DNA from: Streptomyces justiciae
Lineage (GTDB): Bacteria > Actinomycetota > Actinomycetes > Streptomycetales > Streptomycetaceae
Direction: 5' to 3'
NCBI RefSeq assembly: GCF_015163075.1
Contig: NZ_JADDXU010000004.1
Span: forward strand, 62,001 to 126,000
DNA length: 64,000 bases
The notes under the pieces were generated by a model, which was not told the origin of the DNA, ran no database searches, and was given only the letters and a program-made list of their open reading frames with translations. Numbering within the stretch: position 1 is the first letter of the stretch; each line of letters starts with the position of its first letter. Positions 8,482 to 17,744 of this stretch are shown one piece after another. The translations under genes and the position numbers were made by a program.

Positions 8482-8945
8482 GCAAGGTGATAGCGGTTGG
8501 TGACACGATCGAGGACTTCGAGCTGCCGGACGAGACCGGCACGCCCCGAAGCCTGACCTCGCTGCTGGCGGACGGGCCGATCGTGCTGTTCTTCTACCCG
8601 GCCGCGATGACCCCGGGCTGCACCGCGGAGGCCTGCCACTTCCGTGACCTGGCCGCCGAGTTCGCCGCGGCCGGCGCCCGCCCGGTCGGCATCAGCGGCG
8701 ACTCCGTGGAACGCCAGCAGGAGTTCGCGGGCGCCCACTCGCTCGGCATGCCGCTGCTGTCCGACGCGGACGGGACCATCCGGGAGCGGTTCGGCGTGGC
8801 CCGCGGCTTCTCCCTGGCGCCCACCAAGCGGGTCACTTTCGTCATCGCCCAGGACCGCACGGTCATCGAGGTCGTGCGCAGCGAGTTGCGGATGAACACC
8901 CACGCGGACAAGGCCCTCGCCGCGCTGCGGGCCCACGGGAAGTGA
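8478..8945 (+). CDS. Peroxiredoxin, BCP/PrxQ type
   Basis: The 155-residue thioredoxin-fold thiol peroxidase has the active site FFYPAAMTPGCTAEAC, with peroxidatic Cys48 and a second Cys53 five residues later. That spacing is typical of the BCP/PrxQ class, where the resolving Cys lies in the same helix. The usual catalytic Pro and Thr (P42/T45 region) and a later Arg are present. It should reduce H2O2 or organic peroxides with thioredoxin. It is coupled to the DoxX-like gene by a 4-base overlap. Confidence 0.95.
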   Translation: MSKVIAVGDTIEDFELPDETGTPRSLTSLLADGPIVLFFYPAAMTPGCTAEACHFRDLAAEFAAAGARPVGISGDSVERQQEFAGAHSLGMPLLSDADGTIRERFGVARGFSLAPTKRVTFVIAQDRTVIEVVRSELRMNTHADKALAALRAHGK

Positions 8946-8999
8946 CACCGAGGGGCCGCTGGAAGTGACGCCCGGGTCCCGGAGGCCGTACCGAGGTTG

Positions 9000-11372
9000 A
9001 TGCGGTGCGGCAAAGGGACCATCCTGGACGATATGGAGCACGCCTCCGCCGCGGCGATCATCGACGCCCGCGGCACGGTGACGGGGTGGAGCGACGGTGC
9101 CCGGCGACTGACCGGTTACCCGGCCGAGGAGGCCGTGGGGCGGCCGGTGCGTGAGCTGCTCGCCGAGGAGCCGCCGCCCGATGTCGTCGCGGCCCGGGCG
9201 GGCACCGTCGTCCTGCGGCACCGCGACGGCACATCCGTCGCCCTGCCCCTGCGGGCCTGCGAGGTGCTCGGCCCGGACGGGGCCGCCGGCGGGTTCGTGG
9301 TCACCGCCGAGCAGCCCGGCGGAGCCGAGCCCACCCTGGCCGGACAGGCCTTCCAGCAGGCCTCCATGTCCATGTCCGTCTTCGACCCGCACCAGCGCTA
9401 TCTGCGGCTCAACGACGTCGCCTGCCAGGTGATGGGCGTCCCCGAGGAGGCCCTGCTCGGCCGGGACTACTCCGAGACCGTGGAGGAGGCCGAGCACAGC
9501 CGGGGCTTCGAGTGGCATCTGCGGCACGTCGCCGAGACCGGCGAGCCCATCCACTACGAGAGCTACACCCGCGCCCCCTCCGGCAGCCGCTACCACGCCT
9601 GGAACATCGAGATGTGGCCGGTGCGCAACGCCCTCGACGAGTTCGTCGGCGTCGCCCTGGCAGCCTTCGACAGCACCGAGCAGCACTGGGCCCGGCAGCG
9701 GCTGGCCCTGCTGAACGAGGCGGCGGACGCCATCGGCACCACCCTGGACGTCGTCCGCACCGCCGAGGAACTCATCTCGCTCGTGGTGCCCCGGTTCGCC
9801 GACTTCGCCAGTGCCGACCTCTTCGAATGGGTCCTCGGCCCGGACGAGCCGCCGAGCATGCTGCCCGAGGACCTCGTCCTGCGCCGGGTCGCCCACGGCT
9901 CGGTCACCGAGGGCACCCCCGAGGCCGCCGTGCACCTGGGCTTCACGGACGTCTACCCGCCGTACTCACCGCCCGCGCGCGCCATGCGGGAAGGCCGGGC
10001 CGTGCTCAGCCGGGCCGGGGAGCCCGCCTTCGACCGGTGGGTCAGGGAGCGCAACGCCCGCGCCCCCAAGGGCAAGCGCTACCGGGAAGGCGCGCACTCG
10101 ATGATCGCGGTGCCGCTGCGGGCCCGGGGGACCACGCTGGGCGTCGCCGTCGCCGTCCGCATCGGCGCCTCCGACCCCTACGTACCGGACGACGCCGCCC
10201 TCGCCGGGGAACTCGCCAGCCGGGCCGCGGTCTGCGTCGACAACTCCCGCCGCTTCGCCCGCGAGCGCAGCACCGCCCTCGCCCTCCAGCACAGCCTGCT
10301 GCCGCGCGGACTCCCCGGTCAGGCCGCCGTCGAGGTCGCGCACCGCTATCTGCCGTCCGGCTCGCTGGCGGGCATCGGCGGCGACTGGTTCGACGTGATC
10401 CCGCTGTCCGGCAGCCGCGTCGCCCTCGTCGTCGGTGACGTGGTCGGCCACGGCATCTCCTCCTCGGCGACGATGGGCCGCCTGTGCACGGCCGTCCGTA
10501 CCCTCGCCGACGTCGACCTGCCGCCCGACGAACTCCTCACCCACCTCGACGACCTGGTCACCCATCTCGCCGCCGACGACAGCGACGACGAGGTCGCGGA
10601 GCTCGGCGCGACCTGTCTCTACGCCGTCTACGACCCCGTCTCGCGGCGGCTCACCTTCGCCGCCGCCGGCCATCCGCCGCCCGCCCTGGTGCTGCCGGAC
10701 GGCACCGCGGAATGCGTCCCCATGATCGCGGGACCCCCGCTCGGCGTCGGCGGCCTGCCCTTCGAGGCCGGCGAGGTGGAACTCCCCGAGGGCGCGATCG
10801 TCGCCCTCTACACCGACGGCCTCGTCGAGGACCGCGATCGCGACATCGACCACGCGACGAGCGAACTGTGCCGGGCCCTGACCGCGCCGGCCAGCTCCCT
10901 CGACGCCCTGTGCGACACGGTCCTGAAGGCCGTCCTGCCGGAGGAGCCCAGCGACGACGTGGCCCTGCTGCTGGCCCGCACCCGGGCGCTCGGCGACGAC
11001 CGCGTCGCGACCTGGGACATCCCGCCCGATCCGGCCCACGTGGCCCAGGCCCGGCAGGCCGCCACCGAGCAACTGACCGCCTGGGGACTCGACGAGGCCG
11101 CCTTCGTCACCGAACTCGTCGTCAGCGAACTCGTCACCAACGCCATCCGGTACGGCGAACCGCCCGTCCAGCTCCGGCTGATCCGCGACCGGACCCTCAT
11201 CTGCGAGGTCTCCGACGGCAGTTCCACCTCGCCCCATCTGCGCCGCGCCCACGCCTATGACGAAGGCGGGCGCGGACTGCTGCTGGTCGCGCAGCTCACC
11301 CAGCGCTGGGGGAGCAGACAGACCGGCTCGGGCAAGACGATCTGGGCCGAGCAGCAGTTGCCCCCGGACTGA
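9000..11372 (+). CDS. PAS-PAS-GAF-PP2C (SpoIIE/RsbU) phosphatase fused to an RsbW-like HATPase
   Basis: The 790-residue multidomain signalling protein has two PAS domains (about 12-105 and 115-235) and a GAF domain (about 240-415). A SpoIIE/PP2C serine phosphatase domain (about 425-640) carries GIGGDWFDVIPL and VGDVVGHGISSSATMG. The C-terminal HATPase_c domain (about 665-785) shows ELVVSELVTNAIRYG and DEGGRGLLLVAQL. Such proteins sense a ligand and control anti-sigma/anti-anti-sigma partner switching, here with phosphatase and kinase-like halves in one chain. The ATG at 9033 is an alternative start. No sigma factor or antagonist gene is adjacent. Confidence 0.92.
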   Translation: MRCGKGTILDDMEHASAAAIIDARGTVTGWSDGARRLTGYPAEEAVGRPVRELLAEEPPPDVVAARAGTVVLRHRDGTSVALPLRACEVLGPDGAAGGFVVTAEQPGGAEPTLAGQAFQQASMSMSVFDPHQRYLRLNDVACQVMGVPEEALLGRDYSETVEEAEHSRGFEWHLRHVAETGEPIHYESYTRAPSGSRYHAWNIEMWPVRNALDEFVGVALAAFDSTEQHWARQRLALLNEAADAIGTTLDVVRTAEELISLVVPRFADFASADLFEWVLGPDEPPSMLPEDLVLRRVAHGSVTEGTPEAAVHLGFTDVYPPYSPPARAMREGRAVLSRAGEPAFDRWVRERNARAPKGKRYREGAHSMIAVPLRARGTTLGVAVAVRIGASDPYVPDDAALAGELASRAAVCVDNSRRFARERSTALALQHSLLPRGLPGQAAVEVAHRYLPSGSLAGIGGDWFDVIPLSGSRVALVVGDVVGHGISSSATMGRLCTAVRTLADVDLPPDELLTHLDDLVTHLAADDSDDEVAELGATCLYAVYDPVSRRLTFAAAGHPPPALVLPDGTAECVPMIAGPPLGVGGLPFEAGEVELPEGAIVALYTDGLVEDRDRDIDHATSELCRALTAPASSLDALCDTVLKAVLPEEPSDDVALLLARTRALGDDRVATWDIPPDPAHVAQARQAATEQLTAWGLDEAAFVTELVVSELVTNAIRYGEPPVQLRLIRDRTLICEVSDGSSTSPHLRRAHAYDEGGRGLLLVAQLTQRWGSRQTGSGKTIWAEQQLPPD

Positions 11373-11392
11373 ATCTGGTCCCCTTGTTCGGA

Positions 11393-11830
11393 CTATTCGA
11401 AGGGGCAGCCCGGGTTGGGCACGTCCTCGGAGAACGGCGAGCCGTGTGGCAGCACGTACAGCACCTCCAGGACGAGCGGGGTGTCGCCGAGGTTCCGGCC
11501 GAGGTGGACGTCGCTCGGCCCGCCCGGCTCGCGCACGACGGTGCCCTGCGCGTAGACGCCGTCGACGGCGCAGTCGGAGTGGTAGTGCGTGAGCGTGCCC
11601 TGCTTCACGTACCCGTACACGACACCGTCGTGGTAGTGCCAGCCGGTCGCCTGACCGGGCGGCACGGTGATCTCCCGGACCGTGTAGTCGGTGTCGCCGA
11701 CGGTCCTCTGGGCGATCAGCTTCGCGGTGACCCCGGGACCCGGCGGGGTCGCGTGGGCGGCGGTGCCACCGGCGAGGGCGGTGACCAGGGCCAGCGTCCC
11801 GGCGGTGGCGACGCGGAGCTGGGTGCGCAT
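11393..11830 (-). CDS. Secreted cupin-domain protein
   Basis: The 145-residue protein starts with a Sec signal peptide (MRTQLRVATAGTLALVTALA, cleavage predicted near AHA-TPP). A single small cupin barrel follows, with GWHYHDGVVYGYVKQGTLTH giving the H-x-H...G metal-binding pattern and a later His in DVHLGRN. The ATG at 11830 is chosen because it opens the signal peptide. It ends 20 bases from the end of the convergent phosphatase gene. A metal-binding role outside the cell is likely, but the activity is unknown. Confidence 0.82.
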   Translation of the reverse strand: MRTQLRVATAGTLALVTALAGGTAAHATPPGPGVTAKLIAQRTVGDTDYTVREITVPPGQATGWHYHDGVVYGYVKQGTLTHYHSDCAVDGVYAQGTVVREPGGPSDVHLGRNLGDTPLVLEVLYVLPHGSPFSEDVPNPGCPFE

Positions 11831-11903
11831 ACGGGGGCCTCCAGAGGCTCGGGCGGACGATCTACGGCGTACCGCTGCGAACATAGAGGCAGGGAACGGC
11901 AGT

Positions 11904-11938
11904 TGGGGGCGGATTCAGCAGACTGGGGGCGGATTCAG
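11904..11938. repeat. Two direct copies of TGGGGGCGGATTCAG
   Basis: Two identical 15-base copies lie at 11904-11918 and 11924-11938, a 20-base period. They are in the 118-base gap upstream of the secreted cupin gene. They could be a regulator site or a small tandem duplication. Confidence 0.7.
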
Positions 11939-11948
11939 GAGACTGTCG

Positions 11949-12542
11949 TCAGCCGTTCCCGGCGACCTGGGCGAGCGTCCGCCCGGAGCGGACCGAGCGG
12001 GCCCGTCGCGGATCGGGCGTCCCCTGCCGCCGTGCGTGATCCGCGGAGCCCTTCACCAACAGCCAGGACTCGTCCTTCCCGGTGCGGAACCGGGTGAGGG
12101 CGTACTCGCCCCGCAGCTTCTCCCCGTGCAGGCGGAAGGTGGCGTGCCCGTGGTCCAGCGACTCCGCGAAGTCGACGGGCCGCCCCTTGCGGTCGTGGCT
12201 GAGCGGCTCGAACGTCCCGTGGTCCCACACGATGACGGTCCCGCCGCCGTACTCGCCCGCCGGGATCACCCCTTCGTACTCCTCGTACTCCAGCGGATGG
12301 TCCTCGGTCGGCACGGCGAGCCGCTTGTCCCGGGGGTCGCCGGACGGACCCTTGGGCACCGACCAGGACTTCAGTACGTCGCCCACCTGCAGCCGGAAGT
12401 CGAAGTGCAGGGTGCTCGCGTCATGGATCTGCACGACGAAGCGCGGCTCGTCGCCCACGGCGGCTCCCCGGCCGCGCGGCTCACCGGTCCGCCCGAAGTC
12501 ACGCTTGGCGTGGTAGTCCCGCAGCCGTTCCCGCGCGGTCAT
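11949..12542 (-). CDS. Stand-alone LigD-type 3'-phosphoesterase (PE domain)
   Basis: The 197-residue protein matches the phosphoesterase domain of bacterial NHEJ ligase D: FVVQIHDASTLHFDFRLQVG, LKSWSVPKGPS, EDHPLEYEEYEGVIPAGEYGGG and VWDHG. These His, Asp and Glu residues form the metal and phosphate site that trims 3' ends (3'-monophosphate or ribonucleotide). No ligase or polymerase domain is attached and no ku gene is nearby. It starts 50 bases after the end of the upstream aldo/keto reductase gene, so both may share one transcript. The C-terminus is Arg-rich and may bind DNA. Confidence 0.9.
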   Translation of the reverse strand: MTARERLRDYHAKRDFGRTGEPRGRGAAVGDEPRFVVQIHDASTLHFDFRLQVGDVLKSWSVPKGPSGDPRDKRLAVPTEDHPLEYEEYEGVIPAGEYGGGTVIVWDHGTFEPLSHDRKGRPVDFAESLDHGHATFRLHGEKLRGEYALTRFRTGKDESWLLVKGSADHARRQGTPDPRRARSVRSGRTLAQVAGNG

Positions 12543-12592
12543 CTGCGACTCCCTTCCCTGGCGGTCCTCAGTGCGCCGAGTACCCCGCTGGC

Positions 12593-13423
12593 TCAGAACT
12601 CCTCGTGCGTCTCCGGATCGCCGCCCTGCCGCCGGTGCTCCCGGTCGGCGATCGCCGCCAACTGGTCCGGGTCCAGCTCGAAGCCGAAGACGTCGAGGTT
12701 CGCGCGCTGCCTCGCGGGGTCGGACGACTTCGGGATCGGCACCGCGCCGAGCTGGGTGTGCCAGCGTAGGACGACCTGGCCCGGTGTCACCCCGTGCGCC
12801 TCGGCGATGCCGGCCACCACGGGGTCCTCCATCAGGTCGGAACGGCGGCCCAGCGGGCTCCAGCTCTCGGTCACGATGCCCTTCGCCGTGTGGAAGGCGC
12901 GCAGCTCCTCCTGCGGGAAGTGCGGGTGCAGCTCGATCTGGTTCACGGACGGCAGCACGCCCGTCTCCTTCTCCAGCCGCTCGATGTGCTCGCGCGTGAA
13001 GTTGGAGACGCCGATCGACCGCACGAGACCGTCCTCGCGCAGCTTGATCATGGCCCGCCAGGAGTCCACGTACTTGTCGACGCGGGGGAGCGGCCAGTGG
13101 ATGAGATACAGGTCGACGTAGTCGAGGCCGAGACGGCGGCGGGACTCCTCGAAGGAGGCGAGGGTCTCCTCGTAGCCGTGGTGGCGGCCCGGGAGCTTCG
13201 TGGTCACCACGACCTCCTCGCGCGGGACGCCGCTGCGGGCGACACCCAGGCCGACTCCGGCCTCGTTGCGGTAGTTCGTCGCCGTGTCGACCAGGCGGTA
13301 GCCCAGGCCCAGGGCCTCGGTCACCGCCCGTTCCGCCTCCGCGTCGCCCAGGGGCCAGGTGCCCAGGCCGAGCGCCGCGAAGCGCGTGCCGTCGTTGAGT
13401 GTGTGTACCGGGACGTTGATCAC
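12593..13423 (-). CDS. Aldo/keto reductase
   Basis: The 276-residue NADPH-dependent oxidoreductase of the 2,5-diketogluconate reductase-like group has a complete catalytic tetrad: D46 and Y51 (DTATNY), K76 (TTKLPG) and H109 (LIHWP). The later ESWSPLGR and IPKSS segments bind NADPH. I chose the GTG at 13423 because GAGGGAAAGG lies just upstream. It is divergent from the LacI repressor gene of the fructan locus with about 85 bases between them. The physiological carbonyl substrate is not known. Confidence 0.92.
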   Translation of the reverse strand: MINVPVHTLNDGTRFAALGLGTWPLGDAEAERAVTEALGLGYRLVDTATNYRNEAGVGLGVARSGVPREEVVVTTKLPGRHHGYEETLASFEESRRRLGLDYVDLYLIHWPLPRVDKYVDSWRAMIKLREDGLVRSIGVSNFTREHIERLEKETGVLPSVNQIELHPHFPQEELRAFHTAKGIVTESWSPLGRRSDLMEDPVVAGIAEAHGVTPGQVVLRWHTQLGAVPIPKSSDPARQRANLDVFGFELDPDQLAAIADREHRRQGGDPETHEEF

Positions 13424-13509
13424 TGCCGGACCTTTCCCTCGACCATGTCGTCCCTCCAGCGTCACGGATAGGGTGAGCGGTGATCAAGCGCAAATCGGGG
13501 ACAGCGGGG

Positions 13510-14592
13510 ATGAGGACAGCGGACGGCATGGGCAGCACCGAGGAGCAGCAGCCGACGGGCAAGGGACGCCCCACGTCACGGGACGTCGCCCGGCTCGCCG
13601 GGGTCTCGCACACCGCGGTCTCCTTCGTGTTCAACGGCCGCGCCGAGGGCAACCTCTCGCCCGCCACCCAGGAACGCATCCGCCAGGCCGCCGCCCAGCT
13701 GGGCTACCGCCCCGACCCCGTCGCCCGCGGCCTGCGCCGCCGCCGTACGGCTGTGATCGGCCTGGTCACCGACGAGATCGCCTCCTCACCGTTCGCGGGC
13801 CGGCTGCTGCGCGGCGCCATGGAGACCGCCTGGGACAGCGAGCACCTCGTCCTGACCGTCGACTCCGGCGGCGACCCGGCCAAGGAGGACGCGGCGGTCG
13901 CCGAACTCCTCGACCGGCGCGTGGACGGCATCATCTACGCCGCCTTCTCCCTGCGCCGCGTCCGCGTCCCCGAGGGCCTGCACCGCACCCACTCGGTCCT
14001 CGCCAACTGCGTCCCCGAGGACGACTCGCTGCCCGCCGTCATCCCCGCCGAACGCGCGGGAGGCCGTACGGCCGCCAGGCTGCTCCTCGACCAGGGCCAC
14101 CGCAGGATCGCCCACGTCGGAGGCCTCGACGACATCGCCTCCGTGGAGCGGCTGCGCGGCTTCCGCGACGCCCTCCGTGCCGAGGGGATCACCGTCCCGA
14201 AGGAGTGGGTCGTGCGGACGGGCGGCGAGATCTCCGGCGGCTACGAGGGAGCGCTCAAGCTGCTCGACGGGGTGCCCGCCGACCGCCGCCCGACCGGGGT
14301 CTTCTGCTACAACGACCGGGTCGCGGCGGGCGTCCTGCACGCCGCGACCCGGCTCGGGATCGGTGTCCCCGAGGAGCTGTCCGTGGTCGGCTACGACGAC
14401 CAGGAGCACATGGCCGCCCATCTTTCCCCGCCCCTCACCACGGTCGCGCTGCCGCACCGGGCGATGGGCGAGGCGGCGACGCGGCTGCTCCTCGACGCGA
14501 TCGACACGGGCAAGACGCCGCCCGCGACGGTACGGCGTCTCGCGTGTCCGGTGATCAGCCGTGCGTCGGTGGGACCTGCTCCCATCCGATGA
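13510..14592 (+). CDS. LacI family repressor, probable regulator of the fructan locus
   Basis: The protein of about 360 residues has a LacI helix-turn-helix (TSRDVARLAGVSHTAVSFVF) and hinge helix near its N-terminus, then a periplasmic-binding-protein-like sugar domain. The ATG at 13510 is one of three plausible starts (GTG 13480, ATG 13528). Its end overlaps the end of the convergent GH32 gene by 38 bases. Three matching palindromic sites (19160-19173, 19241-19254, 19265-19278) flank the divergent promoters of the GH32/ABC genes, and this is the only LacI gene nearby. I infer repression relieved by a fructo-oligosaccharide or fructose derivative. Confidence 0.9.
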   Translation: MRTADGMGSTEEQQPTGKGRPTSRDVARLAGVSHTAVSFVFNGRAEGNLSPATQERIRQAAAQLGYRPDPVARGLRRRRTAVIGLVTDEIASSPFAGRLLRGAMETAWDSEHLVLTVDSGGDPAKEDAAVAELLDRRVDGIIYAAFSLRRVRVPEGLHRTHSVLANCVPEDDSLPAVIPAERAGGRTAARLLLDQGHRRIAHVGGLDDIASVERLRGFRDALRAEGITVPKEWVVRTGGEISGGYEGALKLLDGVPADRRPTGVFCYNDRVAAGVLHAATRLGIGVPEELSVVGYDDQEHMAAHLSPPLTTVALPHRAMGEAATRLLLDAIDTGKTPPATVRRLACPVISRASVGPAPIR

Positions 14593-15922
14593 CGGTCGCC
14601 CCTTCTCCCGTCACGGTCAGCTCCGGTACGTCGCCGTCGCGCCGGTAGACCCGCTCGGTGACCGTCGCCCGGTCGTCGACGAACACCTCCACGAGGGAGC
14701 CGTCGACCAGGATGCGCACCTGACGCGCGGGCGCCCGTACGACGATCGGTGCCAGGCTCCCCGCGCCGCGGTCCACGGTCACCGTCCCCTCGTCGGGATC
14801 GAGTACGACGGTCAGTTCCGTGCCGTCCGCGGACCGCAGCAGACCTACGGTCGTCCGGGCGCGGGCGGTGACCGTCAGGTCGTACGACCGCGGCAGCGGG
14901 GCCCGTTCGTCCGGTGCGGTCACGAACGGCTCGGGGGCGCGCAGCAGTTGGAGCTCCGGTGCCGGTACGACGCTCAGGGCGCCGTCGGCGTGGACGCCCA
15001 CGACCCTGGGCGCGGTGAGGGTGCCGGCCCAGCCCGCGCGGTCGATCTCGTCCTGCTCGCGGGACTCCCACGACCAGCCCCACATCAGGGCCCGGTGGTC
15101 CTCCTGGAGCACGGCGGGGGCGTAGAAGTCGCGCCCGTGGTCGAGTTGACCGCCACCGCGTGCCGCGAACCTCAATCCGCCGTCGCTGTCGGGTTCCAGA
15201 CGGCCCGTCAGATAGCCGGTGCTCATCGGGTCGCCGTCCCACAGCGACACCACCAGCACCCACGCGCCGCTCGCCGTCGTGTACAGCTGCGGGCATTCCC
15301 AGCCGACCGCCTTGTCGCCGAACATGTCCGTCGCGACCGGGTCGTTGCCGTCGAGCAGGACGCCCGCGAACCGCCAGTCGGCCAGGTCGTCGCAGTCGTA
15401 GAGCAGGACCGAGGGCGTGCCATCGGCATGTCCTGCGCCGACCAGGGCCCAGCGTCGTCCGGCGTGGCGGAAGACGAACGGGTCGCGGAACATCACCACG
15501 TCCAGACCCTCCGGCGGGCTGTCCACGACGGGTGTGGGCAGCGGCTTCCAGTCGGTGAGGGTCTCGTCGTCCGGGACGACCGCGCGGGCCAGGCAGATCG
15601 TGCCGAGGCCGGTGTGCCGGCGGTCGATGCCGGTGTAGACGGCGGTCGGTACGCCGTTGTCGTCCACCACGCAGCCTGACCAGCAGCCCGCCTCGTCGGG
15701 GCCGCCAGGGGTCGGGGTGAGCGCGATCGGGTGGTGCTCCCAGTGGGCGAGGTCGGGGCTGGAGACATGGCCCCAGTGGACGTTCGTGTGGACGGGGGCC
15801 TCGGGGTTGTGCTGGTAGAAGAGGTGGTACCGGTCGCGCCAACGGAAGGGACCGTTCGGGTCGTTGATCCAGTTGGCGGGCGGGCGGACCCGGAAACGCG
15901 GGGCGTCGGGGTCGACGTTCAA
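14555..15922 (-). CDS. Cytoplasmic glycoside hydrolase family 32 (fructosidase/sucrase)
   Basis: The 455-residue enzyme has no signal peptide, so it acts on imported sugar. The GH32 catalytic residues are complete: the nucleophile D21 in WINDPNG, the stabiliser D147 in FRDPFVF and the acid/base E209 in WECPQLY. The C-terminal beta-sandwich ends with VDGSLVEVFVDDRA. The TTG start at 15922 overlaps the stop of the upstream permease gene (TTGA), so it is the last gene of the transporter operon. It should hydrolyse sucrose or fructo-oligosaccharides brought in by that importer. Confidence 0.94.
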   Translation of the reverse strand: MNVDPDAPRFRVRPPANWINDPNGPFRWRDRYHLFYQHNPEAPVHTNVHWGHVSSPDLAHWEHHPIALTPTPGGPDEAGCWSGCVVDDNGVPTAVYTGIDRRHTGLGTICLARAVVPDDETLTDWKPLPTPVVDSPPEGLDVVMFRDPFVFRHAGRRWALVGAGHADGTPSVLLYDCDDLADWRFAGVLLDGNDPVATDMFGDKAVGWECPQLYTTASGAWVLVVSLWDGDPMSTGYLTGRLEPDSDGGLRFAARGGGQLDHGRDFYAPAVLQEDHRALMWGWSWESREQDEIDRAGWAGTLTAPRVVGVHADGALSVVPAPELQLLRAPEPFVTAPDERAPLPRSYDLTVTARARTTVGLLRSADGTELTVVLDPDEGTVTVDRGAGSLAPIVVRAPARQVRILVDGSLVEVFVDDRATVTERVYRRDGDVPELTVTGEGATVIGWEQVPPTHG

Positions 15923-16773
15923 CGGTTGACTCCTGCGGACGTGATGCCCTCGCGCAGAGGGCGCTGGCCGACGACGAACACGGCGACGGCGGGGATCATG
16001 GACAGCACGACACCGGCGAGGACCACCGAGATGGAGCCGGTGCCGAGGTTGCCCTGGAGCGAGACGAGACCCAGCGGCAGGGTGTAGTTCTGGCCGGAGG
16101 TCTCCAGGATCAGCGGCCGGAAGAACTCGTTCCAGTGGTAGTTGAAGGCCAGCACGCCGACGATCGCGAGGCCGGGCGTGGCCAGCGGGGCGTAGACCGA
16201 GCGGAAGGTCCGCCAGGGCCCGCAGCCGTCGAGCATCGCGGCCTCGCCCAGGTCCTTCGGCATGCCGAGGAAGTACTGCCGCATCAGGAAGGTGCCGAAG
16301 GCGGTCGGGAACGCCGGAATGATCAAACCGAGCAGGGTGTCGGTCAGACCCATCGACTTGAGCACCAGGAACACCGGAACGATCGTGACCTGCAAGGGGA
16401 CCATCATGGTCGCCAGGACCAGACCGAACAGCGGCTTCTTGAAGCGGAACTCGAGGCGGGCGAACGCGTAACCAGCGAGCCCGGCCGTGATCATCTGGCC
16501 GACCGCGATCAAAGCGGTCACCAGCGTGGAGTTGAGGGCCAGCAGCCACACATCGATCTGATCGAAGACACCACGGTACGACTCGATCGTCGGACTGGTC
16601 GGAATGATCTTCGGCGGCAGGTCGAAGGACTCCGCCGGGGTGCGCAGCGAGGTCGAGACGGTCCAGATGACCGGTCCCAGGGTCAGCAGGGCGCAGACCG
16701 CCAGGCCGGCGATCCGTGCCCAGGGCGCGAGGGTGTGCCGTGCCCGGCTCGCGGTCAAGGTCGCTTGGCTCAT
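15919..16773 (-). CDS. Carbohydrate ABC transporter permease, MalG type
   Basis: The 284-residue membrane protein has six predicted transmembrane segments and the ABC-ATPase contact loop EAAMLDGCGPWRTFRSVYAPLA (EAA motif, near 190), typical of the CUT1 sugar permease family. The ATG at 16773 is 17 bases below the stop of the first permease gene, and an in-frame GTG lies 12 bases upstream. It pairs with the neighbouring MalF-type permease. No ATPase gene is in the operon; Streptomyces CUT1 importers generally use the shared ATPase MsiK. Confidence 0.93.
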   Translation of the reverse strand: MSQATLTASRARHTLAPWARIAGLAVCALLTLGPVIWTVSTSLRTPAESFDLPPKIIPTSPTIESYRGVFDQIDVWLLALNSTLVTALIAVGQMITAGLAGYAFARLEFRFKKPLFGLVLATMMVPLQVTIVPVFLVLKSMGLTDTLLGLIIPAFPTAFGTFLMRQYFLGMPKDLGEAAMLDGCGPWRTFRSVYAPLATPGLAIVGVLAFNYHWNEFFRPLILETSGQNYTLPLGLVSLQGNLGTGSISVVLAGVVLSMIPAVAVFVVGQRPLREGITSAGVNR

Positions 16774-16790
16774 TGGGGAGTTCACCCGGC

Positions 16791-17744
16791 TCACTGGTAG
16801 TGGACGAAACGCCGGCTGAGCCGGAACTGGAGGGCGGTGACCGCCATGACGAGCACGAACAGCAGCACGCCCACGGCGGACGCCTCGCCGAAGCGGAGCT
16901 GCTCGAACGCGGTCTCGTAGATGACCATCACGACGGTGCGGGTGGAGTCGCCGGGCCCGCCGTTGGTCAGGACGTACGGCTGCTCGAAGACCTGGAGCGC
17001 GTTGATGATGCCGACCACCGACGCGACCAGCAGGGTCGGGGACAGCAGCGGCAGCGTGACGCTGAGGTGCTTGCGCAGTCCGGTCGCGCCGTCGAGGGAG
17101 GCGGCCTCGTGGATCTCCTTCGGGATGTTGTTCAGACCGCCGACGAACAACAGGAACGAGAAGCCGAACTGCTGCCAGACATAGACCAGGATGACTGCCG
17201 CCATCGCGGAGTTCTCCGAGGTCAGCCAGGGCACGGGAGCGATCCCGATCAGCCCGAGGAGCCAGTTGACGAGCCCGAAGTCCTGGTTGAACAGGTACTT
17301 CATCACCACCGAGATCGACGCGGCGGACAGGATGAGCGGGAAGAAGAACGCCGAGCGGAACACCGACCGCAGCCACACCGGCATGCGCCCGTTCACGGCC
17401 AGGGCGAGGGTGAGCGCGATCAGCAGCTGGAGCGCCACCGCGAGCACCATGAACACGAGCGTGTTGCGGAAGGAGACCAGAACGGTCGAATCGTTCACCA
17501 TCTCGCGGTAGTTGGCCGCTCCGGCGAACGTGGGTGAGTCGATCACGTTCCAGTGGAAGAGGCTCAGCACGATCGATCCGACGATCGGGACGACCGTGAA
17601 GATCACGATCCCGACGATGGTCGGCGCCAGGAACAGCGCGGCCAGCAGCCGCGTCCCGCGCTCGCGGGCGGACGGCCGGGGTGCGGGGGCGGCTTCGGCC
17701 ACCGGCTGCTGCGGTCGTACGGCGGGTATCTGGGTGTTCGTCAT
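16791..17744 (-). CDS. Carbohydrate ABC transporter permease, MalF type
   Basis: The 317-residue membrane protein has six or more transmembrane segments after a cytoplasmic Pro/Ala-rich N-terminus. The EAA loop is EAASLDGATGLRKHLSVTLPLL. Its ATG overlaps the stop of the binding-protein gene (ATGA). With the MalG-type partner it forms the membrane channel of the fructan-oligosaccharide importer encoded here. Substrate specificity is inferred from the two flanking GH32 genes. Confidence 0.93.
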   Translation of the reverse strand: MTNTQIPAVRPQQPVAEAAPAPRPSARERGTRLLAALFLAPTIVGIVIFTVVPIVGSIVLSLFHWNVIDSPTFAGAANYREMVNDSTVLVSFRNTLVFMVLAVALQLLIALTLALAVNGRMPVWLRSVFRSAFFFPLILSAASISVVMKYLFNQDFGLVNWLLGLIGIAPVPWLTSENSAMAAVILVYVWQQFGFSFLLFVGGLNNIPKEIHEAASLDGATGLRKHLSVTLPLLSPTLLVASVVGIINALQVFEQPYVLTNGGPGDSTRTVVMVIYETAFEQLRFGEASAVGVLLFVLVMAVTALQFRLSRRFVHYQ

